Source: Methanomassiliicoccales archaeon UBA147
Lineage (GTDB): Archaea > Thermoplasmatota > Thermoplasmata > SG8-5
Reading direction: 5' to 3'
DNA: 34,805 nucleotides
Assembly (NCBI GenBank): GCA_002496385.1
Contig: DAJR01000054.1
Coordinates: 1-34,805 of the forward strand
Made by a program: the position numbers and the translations under genes. Positions 14,589-22,659 of the stretch are shown piece after piece. Within the stretch, counting starts at the first letter, position 1. The number at the start of each line of letters is the position of its first letter. The notes below the pieces were generated by a model. It was not told the origin of the DNA and searched no databases. It saw only the letters and a list, made by a program, of their open reading frames with translations.

Positions 14589-15644
14589 ATGGCAGAAACA
14601 CCGAGAAGCCCGCCGTCAGGAGGACCGAGGCGCGGCCCGTCCGGAGGACCCAGGAGCGGTCCGCCCGGGGGACCGAGAAGCGGCCCGCCAGGTGGGCCGA
14701 GGGGCGGCTCGAGAGGACCGCCGAGGGGCGGCCGCAGGGAAAGGCGCCCGGACGACAGCAAGCCGGCAGCGGCATGGGTGCCGAAGACCAAGCTCGGAAA
14801 GCTTGTCTACTCAGGCAAGATAACCACGATGACCGATGCGCTGGCCACCAGGCTTCCAATCAAAGAGCCGGAGATAGTGGACATACTTCTCCCCGAACTG
14901 ATGGACGAGGTGCTTGACGTCAACATGGTCCAGAGGATGACCGATTCCGGCCGCAGGGTCAGGTTCGCCATCACCGCAGTTGTCGGGAACGGCGACGGAT
15001 TCGTCGGAATGGGCCGTGCAAAGGGAAAGGAGGTCGGACCGGCGATAAGGAACGCCATCGACCGGGCCAAGCTCAACTTAATCGAGGTCAAGCGCGGCTG
15101 CGGCTCATGGGAATGCGGCTGCGGCACACCGCACACAGTGCCTTTCGTCGTGGAGGGCAAGTGCGGCTCGGTCGTCGTCACGCTGAAACCCGCGCCCCGC
15201 GGCGTCGGGCTGGCATTGGGCGGCATCGCCAAGAAGGTGGTCACAATGGCCGGAATAAAGGACTCATGGGGCCTCACGAAGGGCCACACCAAGACCACGG
15301 TCAACTACAGCGTCGCCGCTTTCGAGGCTCTCAAGGAAACATCCAGGATGAAGGTGTCATCGACCCAGGCAAAGAATCTTCACATCCTTTCGGGACCTGT
15401 GAACGCGATATTCCTTGACACATCACCCGAGGAAATGGCCAGGCTCATAGAGGAGAAGAAGGCCAAGGCCAGGGAGCTCGAGCTCAGGGAAAAGGAACTT
15501 GCCGACGAAGAGACGGCAGCCAGGAAGCTCAAGTCCGGAAAGAAGAAGATCGAGCTTGTCGCGGCAGAGCCGGCCATCGACGTTCTCGCGGACCCGGCAG
15601 TCCCTGAAGGCGAGGAAGCAAAGAAGGAAGGTGACGCCAAATGA
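14589..15644 (+). CDS. rps5: Small-subunit ribosomal protein S5 (uS5) with Gly/Pro/Arg-rich N-terminal tail
   Basis: S5 takes part in decoding fidelity and mRNA unwinding. The core (residues about 60-270) includes WVPKTKLGKLVYSGKITTM, FAITAVVGNGDGFVGMGRAKG, KRGCGSWECGCGTPHTVPF and GLALGGIAKKVVTMAGIKD, all typical. Residues 1-55 are a repeated GGPRSGPPGGPR-like RGG/GPR tail, which is not normal for S5, and residues 275-351 are a charged Lys/Glu/Ala tail. At 351 residues it is much longer than the usual 210-220. The stop overlaps the L30 start (ATGA). Confidence 0.95.
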   Translation: MAETPRSPPSGGPRRGPSGGPRSGPPGGPRSGPPGGPRGGSRGPPRGGRRERRPDDSKPAAAWVPKTKLGKLVYSGKITTMTDALATRLPIKEPEIVDILLPELMDEVLDVNMVQRMTDSGRRVRFAITAVVGNGDGFVGMGRAKGKEVGPAIRNAIDRAKLNLIEVKRGCGSWECGCGTPHTVPFVVEGKCGSVVVTLKPAPRGVGLALGGIAKKVVTMAGIKDSWGLTKGHTKTTVNYSVAAFEALKETSRMKVSSTQAKNLHILSGPVNAIFLDTSPEEMARLIEEKKAKARELELREKELADEETAARKLKSGKKKIELVAAEPAIDVLADPAVPEGEEAKKEGDAK

Positions 15645-16366
15645 CGCGCGCCGTGATCAGACTGAGAAGCACGATAAACGCAAGCCACGAGGTGAAGCTG
15701 ACGCTTCATTCGCTGAGGCTCAACCGGGTCAACCATTGCGTCCTGGTGCCGGAGGAGAAGTCCTACGACGGGATGCTCCAGAAGGCGAAGGATTTCATCA
15801 CATGGGGCGAGATCAAGCCGGAGGTACTTACCAACATGATAATAAAACGCGGAAGGCTCACTGGCGACCGCCCGATAACCAACCAGTACATCAAGGAAAA
15901 CACGAAGCATGAGTCCCTGATGAAATTCGCCGAGGCAGTGGCCAATGGGAGATTCAAATACGGCTCCCTGAAGGATGTCAAGCCCATTTTCAGGCTCCAT
16001 CCCCCGCGCCAGGGTTTCGAGGGCATCAAGCGCTCCTACCATGACAGAGGTTCCCTGGGGTACCGGGGCGAGGCCATCAACGACCTGCTCCTTAAAATGC
16101 TGGACACACCCGCAAAGAAGCAGGAAGCGCCGAAAAAGGCAGCACCCGCCAAAACTGTCGCGCCCAAGCCAGCCGCGGCCAAGCCGAAAGCCCCCGTCGC
16201 CAAGAAGGAAGCTCCGGCGAAGCCGGCTGCAAAACCGGCCCCCGCAAAACCCGCCGTTCCGAAGCCCGCCGCAAAAAAGGCTGAGGCATCCCCTGCGAAG
16301 AAGGAGGCGCCGAAGAAAGCAGCGCCCGCCAAGAAACCGGCGGCTCCCAAGGAGGAATCCAAATGA
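15641..16366 (+). CDS. rpl30: Large-subunit ribosomal protein L30 (uL30) with Lys/Ala/Pro C-terminal tail
   Basis: L30 is a small rRNA-binding protein; in archaea it has an extra domain compared with bacteria. The core (residues 1-155) shows AVIRLRSTINASHEVKLTLH at the start, RVNHCVLVPEEKSYDGML and FRLHPPRQGFEGIKRSYHDR with G-S-L-G-Y-R-G. After residue 155 an approximately 85-residue low-complexity tail of APAK, KKAAP and PAKP units follows, making this the most extended L30 I would expect. Overlaps S5 and L15 by four bases each (ATGA). Confidence 0.95.
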   Translation: MTRAVIRLRSTINASHEVKLTLHSLRLNRVNHCVLVPEEKSYDGMLQKAKDFITWGEIKPEVLTNMIIKRGRLTGDRPITNQYIKENTKHESLMKFAEAVANGRFKYGSLKDVKPIFRLHPPRQGFEGIKRSYHDRGSLGYRGEAINDLLLKMLDTPAKKQEAPKKAAPAKTVAPKPAAAKPKAPVAKKEAPAKPAAKPAPAKPAVPKPAAKKAEASPAKKEAPKKAAPAKKPAAPKEESK

Positions 16367-16803
16367 GGCACAGGACAGAGAAATACAGGGGCAGGAGAAC
16401 CCACGGCCGCGGAAAGAAGGCCGGCAGAGGTGCCGGTCTCAGGGGCGGCAAGGGCAATGCCGGCCTGCACAAGCACAAATACATACACACGGTGAAGTAC
16501 GACCCGTACCATTTCGGAAGATACGGCTTCAAGCGCCACGCCTCTCTCATCGAGGAGAAGGTCACCATCAACGTGGGAAACCTGCAGACCGAACTGCCGA
16601 AATACCTTGAGTACGGCATGGCAAAGAAGGAGGCCGGCGGCATCGTGATAGACCTCACCCAATCCAAGTACAACAAGCTGTTGGGGGGCGGAAACATTAA
16701 AACACCCGTGACAATCAGGGTTCACGAAGCCACAGCCATCGCCCGACAGAAGGTCGAGGCGGCCGGGGGCAAAGTGGAAACCCCCGAGAAGAGCGATGAG
16801 TGA
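16363..16803 (+). CDS. rpl15: Large-subunit ribosomal protein L15 (uL15)
   Basis: L15 is a core assembly protein of the large subunit. The 146-residue protein has the classic start RHRTEKYRGRRTHGRGKKAG.GAGLRGGKGNAG, then KYDPYHFGRYGF and the C-terminal region with KYNKLLGGGNIKTPVTI. The start codon overlaps the L30 stop. Its stop overlaps the SecY start. Confidence 0.97.
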   Translation: MRHRTEKYRGRRTHGRGKKAGRGAGLRGGKGNAGLHKHKYIHTVKYDPYHFGRYGFKRHASLIEEKVTINVGNLQTELPKYLEYGMAKKEAGGIVIDLTQSKYNKLLGGGNIKTPVTIRVHEATAIARQKVEAAGGKVETPEKSDE

Positions 16804-18362
16804 TGCACATGACCGAGGATGGTGAGTCCAAGAGCCTGCTTTACAAATTCAAGCCCATCTACGAGAGGCTTCCATCCATTAAAAAGCCGGACGGCCACGT
16901 CCATTTCAAGACGAAGATGTTCTGGCTCATCCTCATTCTCATCCTTTATTTCATTCTGACGAATGTCATGATATACGGCCTTGACCAGGAACAGACAATC
17001 GACCTGTTCGAGAGTTACAGGGCCATCATGGCAGGCGCGCAGGGCTCGCTGATGCACTTGGGCATAGGGCCGATAGTCACCGGTTCCATCATCATGCAGC
17101 TGTTCGTCGGCGCGAAGATAATCAAGCTCGACCTCAAGGACTCGGACGACAAGGCAGTCTACCAGGGCGTCCAGAAATTCCTGGTCATTGTCATGATCGT
17201 CGTCGAGGCTGTGCCCCAGGTCTACGGATACCTCATACCTTCCGAAGCCCTGAATGCCAGCATAGGCGCTGACTGGGCCAAGCTTCTGATCATAGGCCAA
17301 CTCTGCTTCGGCAGCTACCTGGTGTTCCTGATGGACGAGACAGTCTCCAAGTGGGGCATCGGCAGCGGGATATCGCTGTTCATCGCGGCCGGAGTGGCGC
17401 AGCAGATGTTCACCGGAACCCTGAACTGGATGCCGGTAAACAGCAGCCTTCCCGTCGGGCTGAACAATCCTCCGGCGGGCACCGTGATGAAGACCATCTA
17501 CTATTTCACCCATGTATCATCCAGCAACATGTCGGGAGGTTATTTCGAGCGGCTGCTGATAGAACAGCCTAACCCGATAATCGCGCTCATCGGCACCTTG
17601 GTCATATTCTTCTTCGTCGCCTATATCGAATCATGCCGCATCGAGCTTCCCCTATCGCACGAGAGCGCCAGGGGCGCCAGGGGTCGCTACCCCATCAAGC
17701 TGATTTACGCATCCAACATCCCGGTAATCCTGATCGCCGCGGTGCTGGCGAACGTCGGCATGTTCGCGATGCTGTTCTGGTCCAACTCGTTCTTCTCCAA
17801 CGTCCCGATACTCGGCCACAACCCCCTCGTGGGGTATTACCTGGACATGGGTTCGGGCACGCCGCAGCTCGCAGGAGGCGCGGCATGGTACGTTTCCACG
17901 ATAGGAGGGCTCCAGGACTGGCTCCTTCCGATGTTTGACGCGAGATACCTACCCGAAGGGAAATCCCTGTTCCAGGTGATGGCCAGATTGTTGATATACG
18001 TCGGCGTGATGATAATCGGCTCCATACTGTTCGCCAAGTTCTGGATAGACACCACCAACATGGGCCCGAAGGCCGTCGCGGAGCAGATACAGAGCTCCGG
18101 CATGCAGATTCCCGGTTTCAGGCGCGACCCGAGGGTACTCGAGAAAGTGCTTGAGAGGTACATCCCAGTGGTAACGGTATTGAGCGGCGCCATCGTGGGC
18201 GGCCTCGCCGCATTCGCGGACATGCTGGGCACGGTGGGCAATTCCAGCGGCACGGGCGTATTGCTGGCCGTCGGCATCATGATTCAAACCTACGAAGCCA
18301 TGGGCAGGGAGCAGATGATGGAGATGCACCCGGTGCTGAGAGGGTTCTTCGGCGGGGAGTAG
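16803..18362 (+). CDS. secY: Preprotein translocase subunit SecY (Sec61 alpha)
   Basis: SecY forms the channel that moves proteins across, or inserts them into, the cell membrane. The 519-residue protein shows about ten membrane segments, with a first helix at about 40-58 (MFWLILILILYFILTNVMIY) and plug/channel motifs typical of archaeal SecY: GIGPIVTGSIIMQLFVGAKI, SKWGIGSGISLFIAAGVAQQ, ELPLSHESARGARGRYPIKL (a ribosome-binding loop) and GPKAVAEQIQSSGMQIPGFR. I start at ATG 16803, which overlaps the L15 stop (TGATG), and not at GTG 16800; ATG 16809 is also possible. It is the last gene of the operon. No adk, EMC3/DUF106 or cmk gene follows, unlike in many euryarchaeal operons. Confidence 0.97.
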   Translation: MHMTEDGESKSLLYKFKPIYERLPSIKKPDGHVHFKTKMFWLILILILYFILTNVMIYGLDQEQTIDLFESYRAIMAGAQGSLMHLGIGPIVTGSIIMQLFVGAKIIKLDLKDSDDKAVYQGVQKFLVIVMIVVEAVPQVYGYLIPSEALNASIGADWAKLLIIGQLCFGSYLVFLMDETVSKWGIGSGISLFIAAGVAQQMFTGTLNWMPVNSSLPVGLNNPPAGTVMKTIYYFTHVSSSNMSGGYFERLLIEQPNPIIALIGTLVIFFFVAYIESCRIELPLSHESARGARGRYPIKLIYASNIPVILIAAVLANVGMFAMLFWSNSFFSNVPILGHNPLVGYYLDMGSGTPQLAGGAAWYVSTIGGLQDWLLPMFDARYLPEGKSLFQVMARLLIYVGVMIIGSILFAKFWIDTTNMGPKAVAEQIQSSGMQIPGFRRDPRVLEKVLERYIPVVTVLSGAIVGGLAAFADMLGTVGNSSGTGVLLAVGIMIQTYEAMGREQMMEMHPVLRGFFGGE

Positions 18363-18366
18363 TTCC

Positions 18367-18403
18367 CCGGTAATCTCATTGTTTGGAGATTGTCGATTAC
18401 CGG
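18367..18403 (+). terminator. Nine-base-pair hairpin 4 nt after secY
   Basis: CCGGTAATC (18367-18375) pairs perfectly with GATTACCGG (18395-18403). An alternative inner stem, AATCTC/GAGATT, competes with it. It follows the operon's last stop codon closely and probably protects or ends the transcript, though no U-run follows. A switch between the two stems is conceivable. Confidence 0.5.
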
Positions 18404-18670
18404 CCTTACGTATTGGGAGTGTATGTTTGCAGAATGACTACCCATGGCGAACGCCTCCCCATCGCATCATTAAGTCCCGGCGTTCACCGATTGTTTGCAT
18501 AATGTTGCGAGCAGCATGGCGCTGGATTCAGTTGGCAGATTGTTCCCGCGCCATCGTCGAATGCGCTGTAACACAATGTGAGAGATGCATTCAACTTGCG
18601 GTCATCGGTGCGAAACCGATATACCTCCTATGATGAAGAATATGCACTTTGATTCGCCTCACTCCTGCGA
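18404..18670. other. Gene-free gap between secY and pyrH with serial hairpins
   Basis: No ORF here has coding character. I see three further inverted repeats: ATGGCGC (18516-18522) with GCGCCAT (18548-18554); AATGC (18560-18564) with GCATT (18587-18591); and ATCGGT (18604-18609) with ACCGAT (18615-18620), closing a GCGAA loop. Also, TGTTTGCA.AATG occurs twice, near 18424 and 18493. This might be a small structured RNA, but I find no clear promoter for one and do not recognise an SRP, RNase P or box C/D RNA. Confidence 0.35.
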
Positions 18671-18673
18671 AAC

Positions 18674-18683
18674 CTAATATATC
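18674..18683 (+). promoter_or_regulatory. TATA box of pyrH
   Basis: CTAATATATC lies about 27 nt before the A of ATG 18709, so the transcript most likely starts at or next to the start codon (leaderless). This also supports the choice of that ATG over the longer frame at 18649. Confidence 0.55.
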
Positions 18684-18708
18684 CTCCCCGGGATTCAGGG
18701 CCGATACC

Positions 18709-19395
18709 ATGGACACGGTTGTTGTTTCGATAGGCGGCTCGATTCTGGTCCCGGACGACGACGACAAGGATTACATCGTCAGGCTGGCCAAGATGCTGAA
18801 CCGCATCTCGGGGAAAGTGAGACTGTTCATTGTCGTGGGCGGCGGCCGCATCGCCCGTTATTACATCAGGCTCGGGAGGAGCCTGGGTGCCGACGAGTCC
18901 TACCTGGACGACATCGGGATCGAGGTGACGAGGCTCAACGCCAGGATGCTGATAATCGCGCTCGGGGAATCCGCCTACCATCTCCCGGCGAAGACATTCG
19001 ACGAAGCACTTTCGGCGGCCAAGAACCATCCGATAGTGATAATGGGCGGCACCCATCCGGGCCACACCACCGACGCGGTCTCCGCGATGCTCGGGGAGCG
19101 GGCAGGCGCAGTTCGCCTGATAAATGCAACGTCGGTGGACGGCGTCTACACTGCCGACCCGAGGAAGGACCCGAAGGCCAAACGGCTGAAGGCCATCACG
19201 TTCTCCAGGCTTCTGGAGATTTGCATGAAGGTGGCTCCCGGCGCAGGTCCGAACGTAGTTTTCGACCCGCTCGGCGCGAAGATCGTCGCCCGCTCAGGGA
19301 TCAAAACCCTGGTCGTGCAGGGCAGGGACCTGAAGGAATTGGAGAAGGCCATCCTTGGCAAGCCGTTCGACGGCACGGTCGTCTCGGGTGAATGA
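18709..19395 (+). CDS. pyrH: Uridylate (UMP) kinase, archaeal type
   Basis: PyrH phosphorylates UMP to UDP with ATP, in pyrimidine nucleotide synthesis in the cytoplasm. The 228-residue protein belongs to the amino-acid-kinase fold and has the archaeal length. Visible motifs are GGSIL (9-13), VVGGGR (42-47), GGTHPGHTTDA (113-123) and DGVYTADP (144-151), the nucleotide-binding region. ATG 18709 is preferred over the upstream frame start, because the TATA box lies 27 nt before it and homology begins there. One base separates it from thpR, so they form an operon. Isopentenyl phosphate kinase is a related alternative, but the GTHPGHTTDA motif favours PyrH. Confidence 0.9.
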   Translation: MDTVVVSIGGSILVPDDDDKDYIVRLAKMLNRISGKVRLFIVVGGGRIARYYIRLGRSLGADESYLDDIGIEVTRLNARMLIIALGESAYHLPAKTFDEALSAAKNHPIVIMGGTHPGHTTDAVSAMLGERAGAVRLINATSVDGVYTADPRKDPKAKRLKAITFSRLLEICMKVAPGAGPNVVFDPLGAKIVARSGIKTLVVQGRDLKELEKAILGKPFDGTVVSGE

Positions 19396-19947
19396 ATGTT
19401 CAGGGCGTTCATCGCTGTCGAGGTGCCTCCCTCCGCCGAGCTCCAGAAATTCTCCGAGGCGGTGAAAGGGTTGGGGGCGAGCGTCAAGATGGTGGACCTG
19501 GCCAATGTCCATATCACACTAAAGTTCCTTGGCGACATCCCGGAGGATAAAGTCCCATCCATCGAATCGGCAATGAAAGCCGCTGCATCGGGAATTGGGC
19601 CGTTCACAATGCAGATGAAGGGCTCGGGCGCCTTTCCCAACCTCGGGCGCATCAGCGTCGTCTGGGCCGGAATGGAGGGCGCCCAACCGCTGGTCGAGAT
19701 TGCGAAGAGGCTGGAATCATCCCTCCAACCCTTAGGTTTCGAGCCCGAGAAAAGGAAATTTTCGCCGCACGTGACCGTGGCCAGGGTAAGGGACGGGCGC
19801 AATGTTCGGGAGCTGGCCGAGGTTATCAAGGACTGGGAGCTGGGAGTGTTCGGCGAGGTTCGGGTGGACAAGTTGATTCTGAAGAAGAGCGTGCTGACGC
19901 CCAAGGGACCTGTTTATTCCGATGTCGCGACAGTGACGCTGGAGTGA
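19396..19947 (+). CDS. thpR: RNA 2',3'-cyclic phosphodiesterase (2'-5' RNA ligase family)
   Basis: ThpR/LigT enzymes of the 2H phosphoesterase fold open 2',3'-cyclic phosphates on RNA and, in vitro, join tRNA halves with 2'-5' bonds. The 183-residue protein has both catalytic H-x-T motifs, His39-Ile-Thr41 (VHITLKFLG) and His125-Val-Thr127 (PHVTVAR), and begins FRAFIAVEVP as the family does. It starts right after the pyrH stop. Its proximity to an interrupted tRNA gene 3.5 kb away may be coincidence. Confidence 0.92.
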   Translation: MFRAFIAVEVPPSAELQKFSEAVKGLGASVKMVDLANVHITLKFLGDIPEDKVPSIESAMKAAASGIGPFTMQMKGSGAFPNLGRISVVWAGMEGAQPLVEIAKRLESSLQPLGFEPEKRKFSPHVTVARVRDGRNVRELAEVIKDWELGVFGEVRVDKLILKKSVLTPKGPVYSDVATVTLE

Positions 19948-19990
19948 GACCGAGGATGCGCCCTGTTTCTGGGCATATTCATCGGCATTC

Positions 19991-20032
19991 TTTATATACT
20001 ATTTATACATGTACAGATTGAAACCTTATATA
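19991..20032 (+). promoter_or_regulatory. Three tandem TATA-like elements before tbp
   Basis: TTTATATA (19991-19998), TTTATACA (20002-20009) and CTTATATA (20025-20032) lie in a row. The last is about 25 nt before ATG 20052, the spacing for a leaderless start. The two others would start transcription earlier, or might act as extra TBP-binding sites. Confidence 0.5.
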
Positions 20033-20051
20033 CCTACGGGGGGCTTGAAAA

Positions 20052-20609
20052 ATGTCGGAAAAACAGAAGATTAGCATCGAAAACATCGTAGCATCGACCA
20101 CTCTCGCAGAGAAGCTTGACCTGAATCAGGTGGCTCTCGCGCTTGACGGCGCGGAATACGAGCCGGAGCAATTCCCTGGCCTTGTTTACAGGCTGAAGGA
20201 GGAGAGGACGGCCATACTGCTCTTCAGGAGCGGAAAGGCGAACTGCACGGGCGCAAAGACCATAGAGAGCGTCAAGAAGACGATAAAAACAGTCAGCAAG
20301 AAGCTCGAGAAGGCCGGCCTACCAGTAATCAAAGAACCTGTCATAACGGTCCAGAACATCGTCGCGGTCTATGACCTCAAGAACGACCTCAACCTCAATG
20401 CGATCGCCATCACGCTCGGCCTCGAGCGCGTCGAGTACGAGCCGGAGCAGTTTCCTGGCCTCGTCTACCGTGTTGCAGACCCCAAGGTGGTCATGCTCCT
20501 CTTCGGCTCGGGAAAGGTCGTTTGCACAGGCGCAAAGAAGGTGGACGACATCGAGACGGGCGTCGAGACCCTGAAGAAGGAACTCCGCGCCGCCGGACTC
20601 CTGCATTAA
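20052..20609 (+). CDS. tbp: TATA-box-binding protein (TBP)
   Basis: TBP binds box A of archaeal promoters and recruits TFB and RNA polymerase. The 185-residue protein is the full saddle: two direct repeats, with EYEPEQFPGLVYR at 35-47 and again at 128-140, and paired LLFRSGKANCTGAK and LLFGSGKVVCTGAK motifs that hold the DNA-inserting Phe. There are no unusual insertions. It has its own promoter and is only loosely followed by the beta-helix gene (21 nt after its stop). Confidence 0.97.
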   Translation: MSEKQKISIENIVASTTLAEKLDLNQVALALDGAEYEPEQFPGLVYRLKEERTAILLFRSGKANCTGAKTIESVKKTIKTVSKKLEKAGLPVIKEPVITVQNIVAVYDLKNDLNLNAIAITLGLERVEYEPEQFPGLVYRVADPKVVMLLFGSGKVVCTGAKKVDDIETGVETLKKELRAAGLLH

Positions 20610-20630
20610 ATTTGTCCTGCTGGCCTTCCC

Positions 20631-22607
20631 ATGAAGAGGAAACTCGCATCAGTCATTGCTATAATCGCACTGCTAGCCATTGCATTGTCTGCCTCCTGGC
20701 CCCCGCTATCCCCTGCAGTTGTTGAACCGGTTGGGACCCGTGCGGCGATTGCTGGCCTGGTGGTTGACGCCAACATCTCCAAGGACACAACCTGGGACCT
20801 GACATTTCCTTTCATATATGTCACCAGGGACATCTGGGTATTGGAGAACGCAGTTCTGACGGTGTTGCCCGATGTCGAGGTTCGCTTTGAAATCGGGGCA
20901 CGCCTGCACATAATGGGCGGCATTAACGCCGATGGTTCCATCTTCAAGCCGATTTCCTTCATCCCATACGCGGAGAATCCCGCGACAATGGATTGGAAGG
21001 GCATCACCATCGAGAACGCCACCCACCCGTGCATCTTCAACTATGCCAGGGTGAAGTACTCGGAAATCGGGATAGGCATCTGGGGATCGGACCCGAAGAT
21101 AACTAACTGCTCCATCGAATTCACCCATTACTACGGCATCCTGTGCGGCGAAGCCAGCTCTCCGGTCGTGATGAAGAATTACATCAATTTCACAACCTGG
21201 GCCGGCGTGGTCTGCGGCAACGGCTCGACGCCTTTTGTGGAGAACAACACGATAATCACAAGCTATTACGGCATAGTCTGCTACGATGTCGCCCAGGTGA
21301 AGAACAACACGATAGAGACATGCTGGCTGGGGATCATTGGGTGGGGTAACTCCACCATCTCCTACAATACCATATACAAATGCATGGACGGCATCCACGG
21401 TTTCTACGCCTCACCCAGGATAGAGAATAACGTGATAAACAACTGCGACGGCAACGGAACAAGGTTCATACACTCCAATGCCACTCTCAGGAACAACCGC
21501 CTCGTTTACAACCATGTGGGCATGGACATAGACTACGATTCGAGGAGCATACTCGGCAACATGGTGAACAACTTGGTGAACGGGATAGAGATAACAGACT
21601 GTTTCTATGTCGGCGAGAAAAACCTTGTCATCGATGGACTGTTCGTGGACTCCGGATGGTCCAGAGGATATTACGGCACCCTCACGGCCCAGGGGTCGGT
21701 AACACTCTACGATTGCAGCAATGTCACTATCAGGGACAGCACCGTGATCAATACGATGAACTCGATCTATGCAACGAATTCCACTTTCACAATATACAAT
21801 TCTGTTTTCGACAATGCCAGGAAATCGCAGATCCACCTTGACGAGAATGCGACCGGCGTGAGCTTCAACCGCTCCGTGGACCCCGAATCAGTGACCATAG
21901 GCGGTGTCAACTGCCTGTTCCAGACATTCGAGAACCTGGATGTCCAAGTGCTTGATTACTATGGCCTGCCGATCGAAGGGGCAAGGGTGGCGGTCAGGGA
22001 GAGCCAGCTTGAACTGTACAATGTCACAACGGATCCGGACGGAGACACCCCGACGATGGTGGTCAAGGACAGGACTGTCTCGGATGCCGGGGTGATAGCA
22101 TCCCCTCTGAGCGTCCAGGTATATGCGGACGGCTACAATTTCGCACCGAACCCCAGGACAGGAGTGTATGCCATCCAGACCCCGTCTCTTGTGTTCACCG
22201 ACCTAGGCGACATATTCCCCCCGCAGGTTGCAGCAGTTTCCGTGACGGACGGGGACAGGGAGTTCCCTGTGGACGGAAACATAACGATAACCTTCAGCGA
22301 GCCGATGAACAGGGCATCGGTTGAGTCGGCATTTTCCATCACGGGGAATGTAACCGGTACGTTCGCGTGGAGCGGATTCAACATGACCTTCACACCGATC
22401 CGCCTCGAACATGCGGCATATTACACGGTCACCATATCAACGAGCGCGATGGATGCCTGGAACAACAGCCTTGAGGCCCCGATTGCCTTCTCATTCACGA
22501 CCGTGAAAGCGCCCGGCGCCGGCAGCACTGCGATAATCATCGCCGTGATAGCCATCTTCGCCATATCCGGAATAGCCGGATACCTGGTTCTGAGGAAGTT
22601 GAAATAG
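20631..22607 (+). CDS. Secreted, membrane-anchored beta-helix protein with Big_5-like domain
   Basis: The 658-residue protein begins with a signal peptide (MKRKLASVIAIIALLAIALS) and ends with a membrane anchor (about 632-655, AIIIAVIAIFAISGIAGYLVL). Between them are NosD-like parallel beta-helix repeats (about 70-400) with recurring G-I.C/N-N-x-I patterns such as YYGIVCYDVAQVKNNTIETC. Near 525-625 is a SbsA-type Ig-like domain: FPVDGNITITFSEPMNRASV ... YYTVTISTSAMDAWN. Many N-x-S/T sites are consistent with S-layer-type glycosylation. It is likely a cell-surface polysaccharide-binding or lyase-like protein, but no catalytic residues are evident. It follows tbp by 21 nt without a convincing promoter of its own. 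Confidence 0.85.
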   Translation: MKRKLASVIAIIALLAIALSASWPPLSPAVVEPVGTRAAIAGLVVDANISKDTTWDLTFPFIYVTRDIWVLENAVLTVLPDVEVRFEIGARLHIMGGINADGSIFKPISFIPYAENPATMDWKGITIENATHPCIFNYARVKYSEIGIGIWGSDPKITNCSIEFTHYYGILCGEASSPVVMKNYINFTTWAGVVCGNGSTPFVENNTIITSYYGIVCYDVAQVKNNTIETCWLGIIGWGNSTISYNTIYKCMDGIHGFYASPRIENNVINNCDGNGTRFIHSNATLRNNRLVYNHVGMDIDYDSRSILGNMVNNLVNGIEITDCFYVGEKNLVIDGLFVDSGWSRGYYGTLTAQGSVTLYDCSNVTIRDSTVINTMNSIYATNSTFTIYNSVFDNARKSQIHLDENATGVSFNRSVDPESVTIGGVNCLFQTFENLDVQVLDYYGLPIEGARVAVRESQLELYNVTTDPDGDTPTMVVKDRTVSDAGVIASPLSVQVYADGYNFAPNPRTGVYAIQTPSLVFTDLGDIFPPQVAAVSVTDGDREFPVDGNITITFSEPMNRASVESAFSITGNVTGTFAWSGFNMTFTPIRLEHAAYYTVTISTSAMDAWNNSLEAPIAFSFTTVKAPGAGSTAIIIAVIAIFAISGIAGYLVLRKLK

Positions 22608-22623
22608 AAGATGCGGCCAACTT

Positions 22624-22630
22624 TTTTATA
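22624..22630 (+). promoter_or_regulatory. TATA box of the membrane protein gene
   Basis: TTTTTATA-type sequence (TTTTATA) lies about 30 nt before ATG 22660, with a second AT-rich element (CATATATATTA, 22639-22649) nearer. Either fits a leaderless or very short leader. Confidence 0.4.
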
Positions 22631-22659
22631 CTCCGGTCCATATATATTACCGGGATGGG

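Noticed and set aside
14173..14859. 228-aa minus-strand ORF over L18/S5
   Set aside because: GC-rich shadow of the ribosomal genes; the same holds for the other long minus frames within 3500-18400.
18379..18633. 84-aa ORF between secY and pyrH
   Set aside because: Cys/Arg/Ile-rich with no recognisable motif, no ribosome-binding site, and it covers hairpin sequences.
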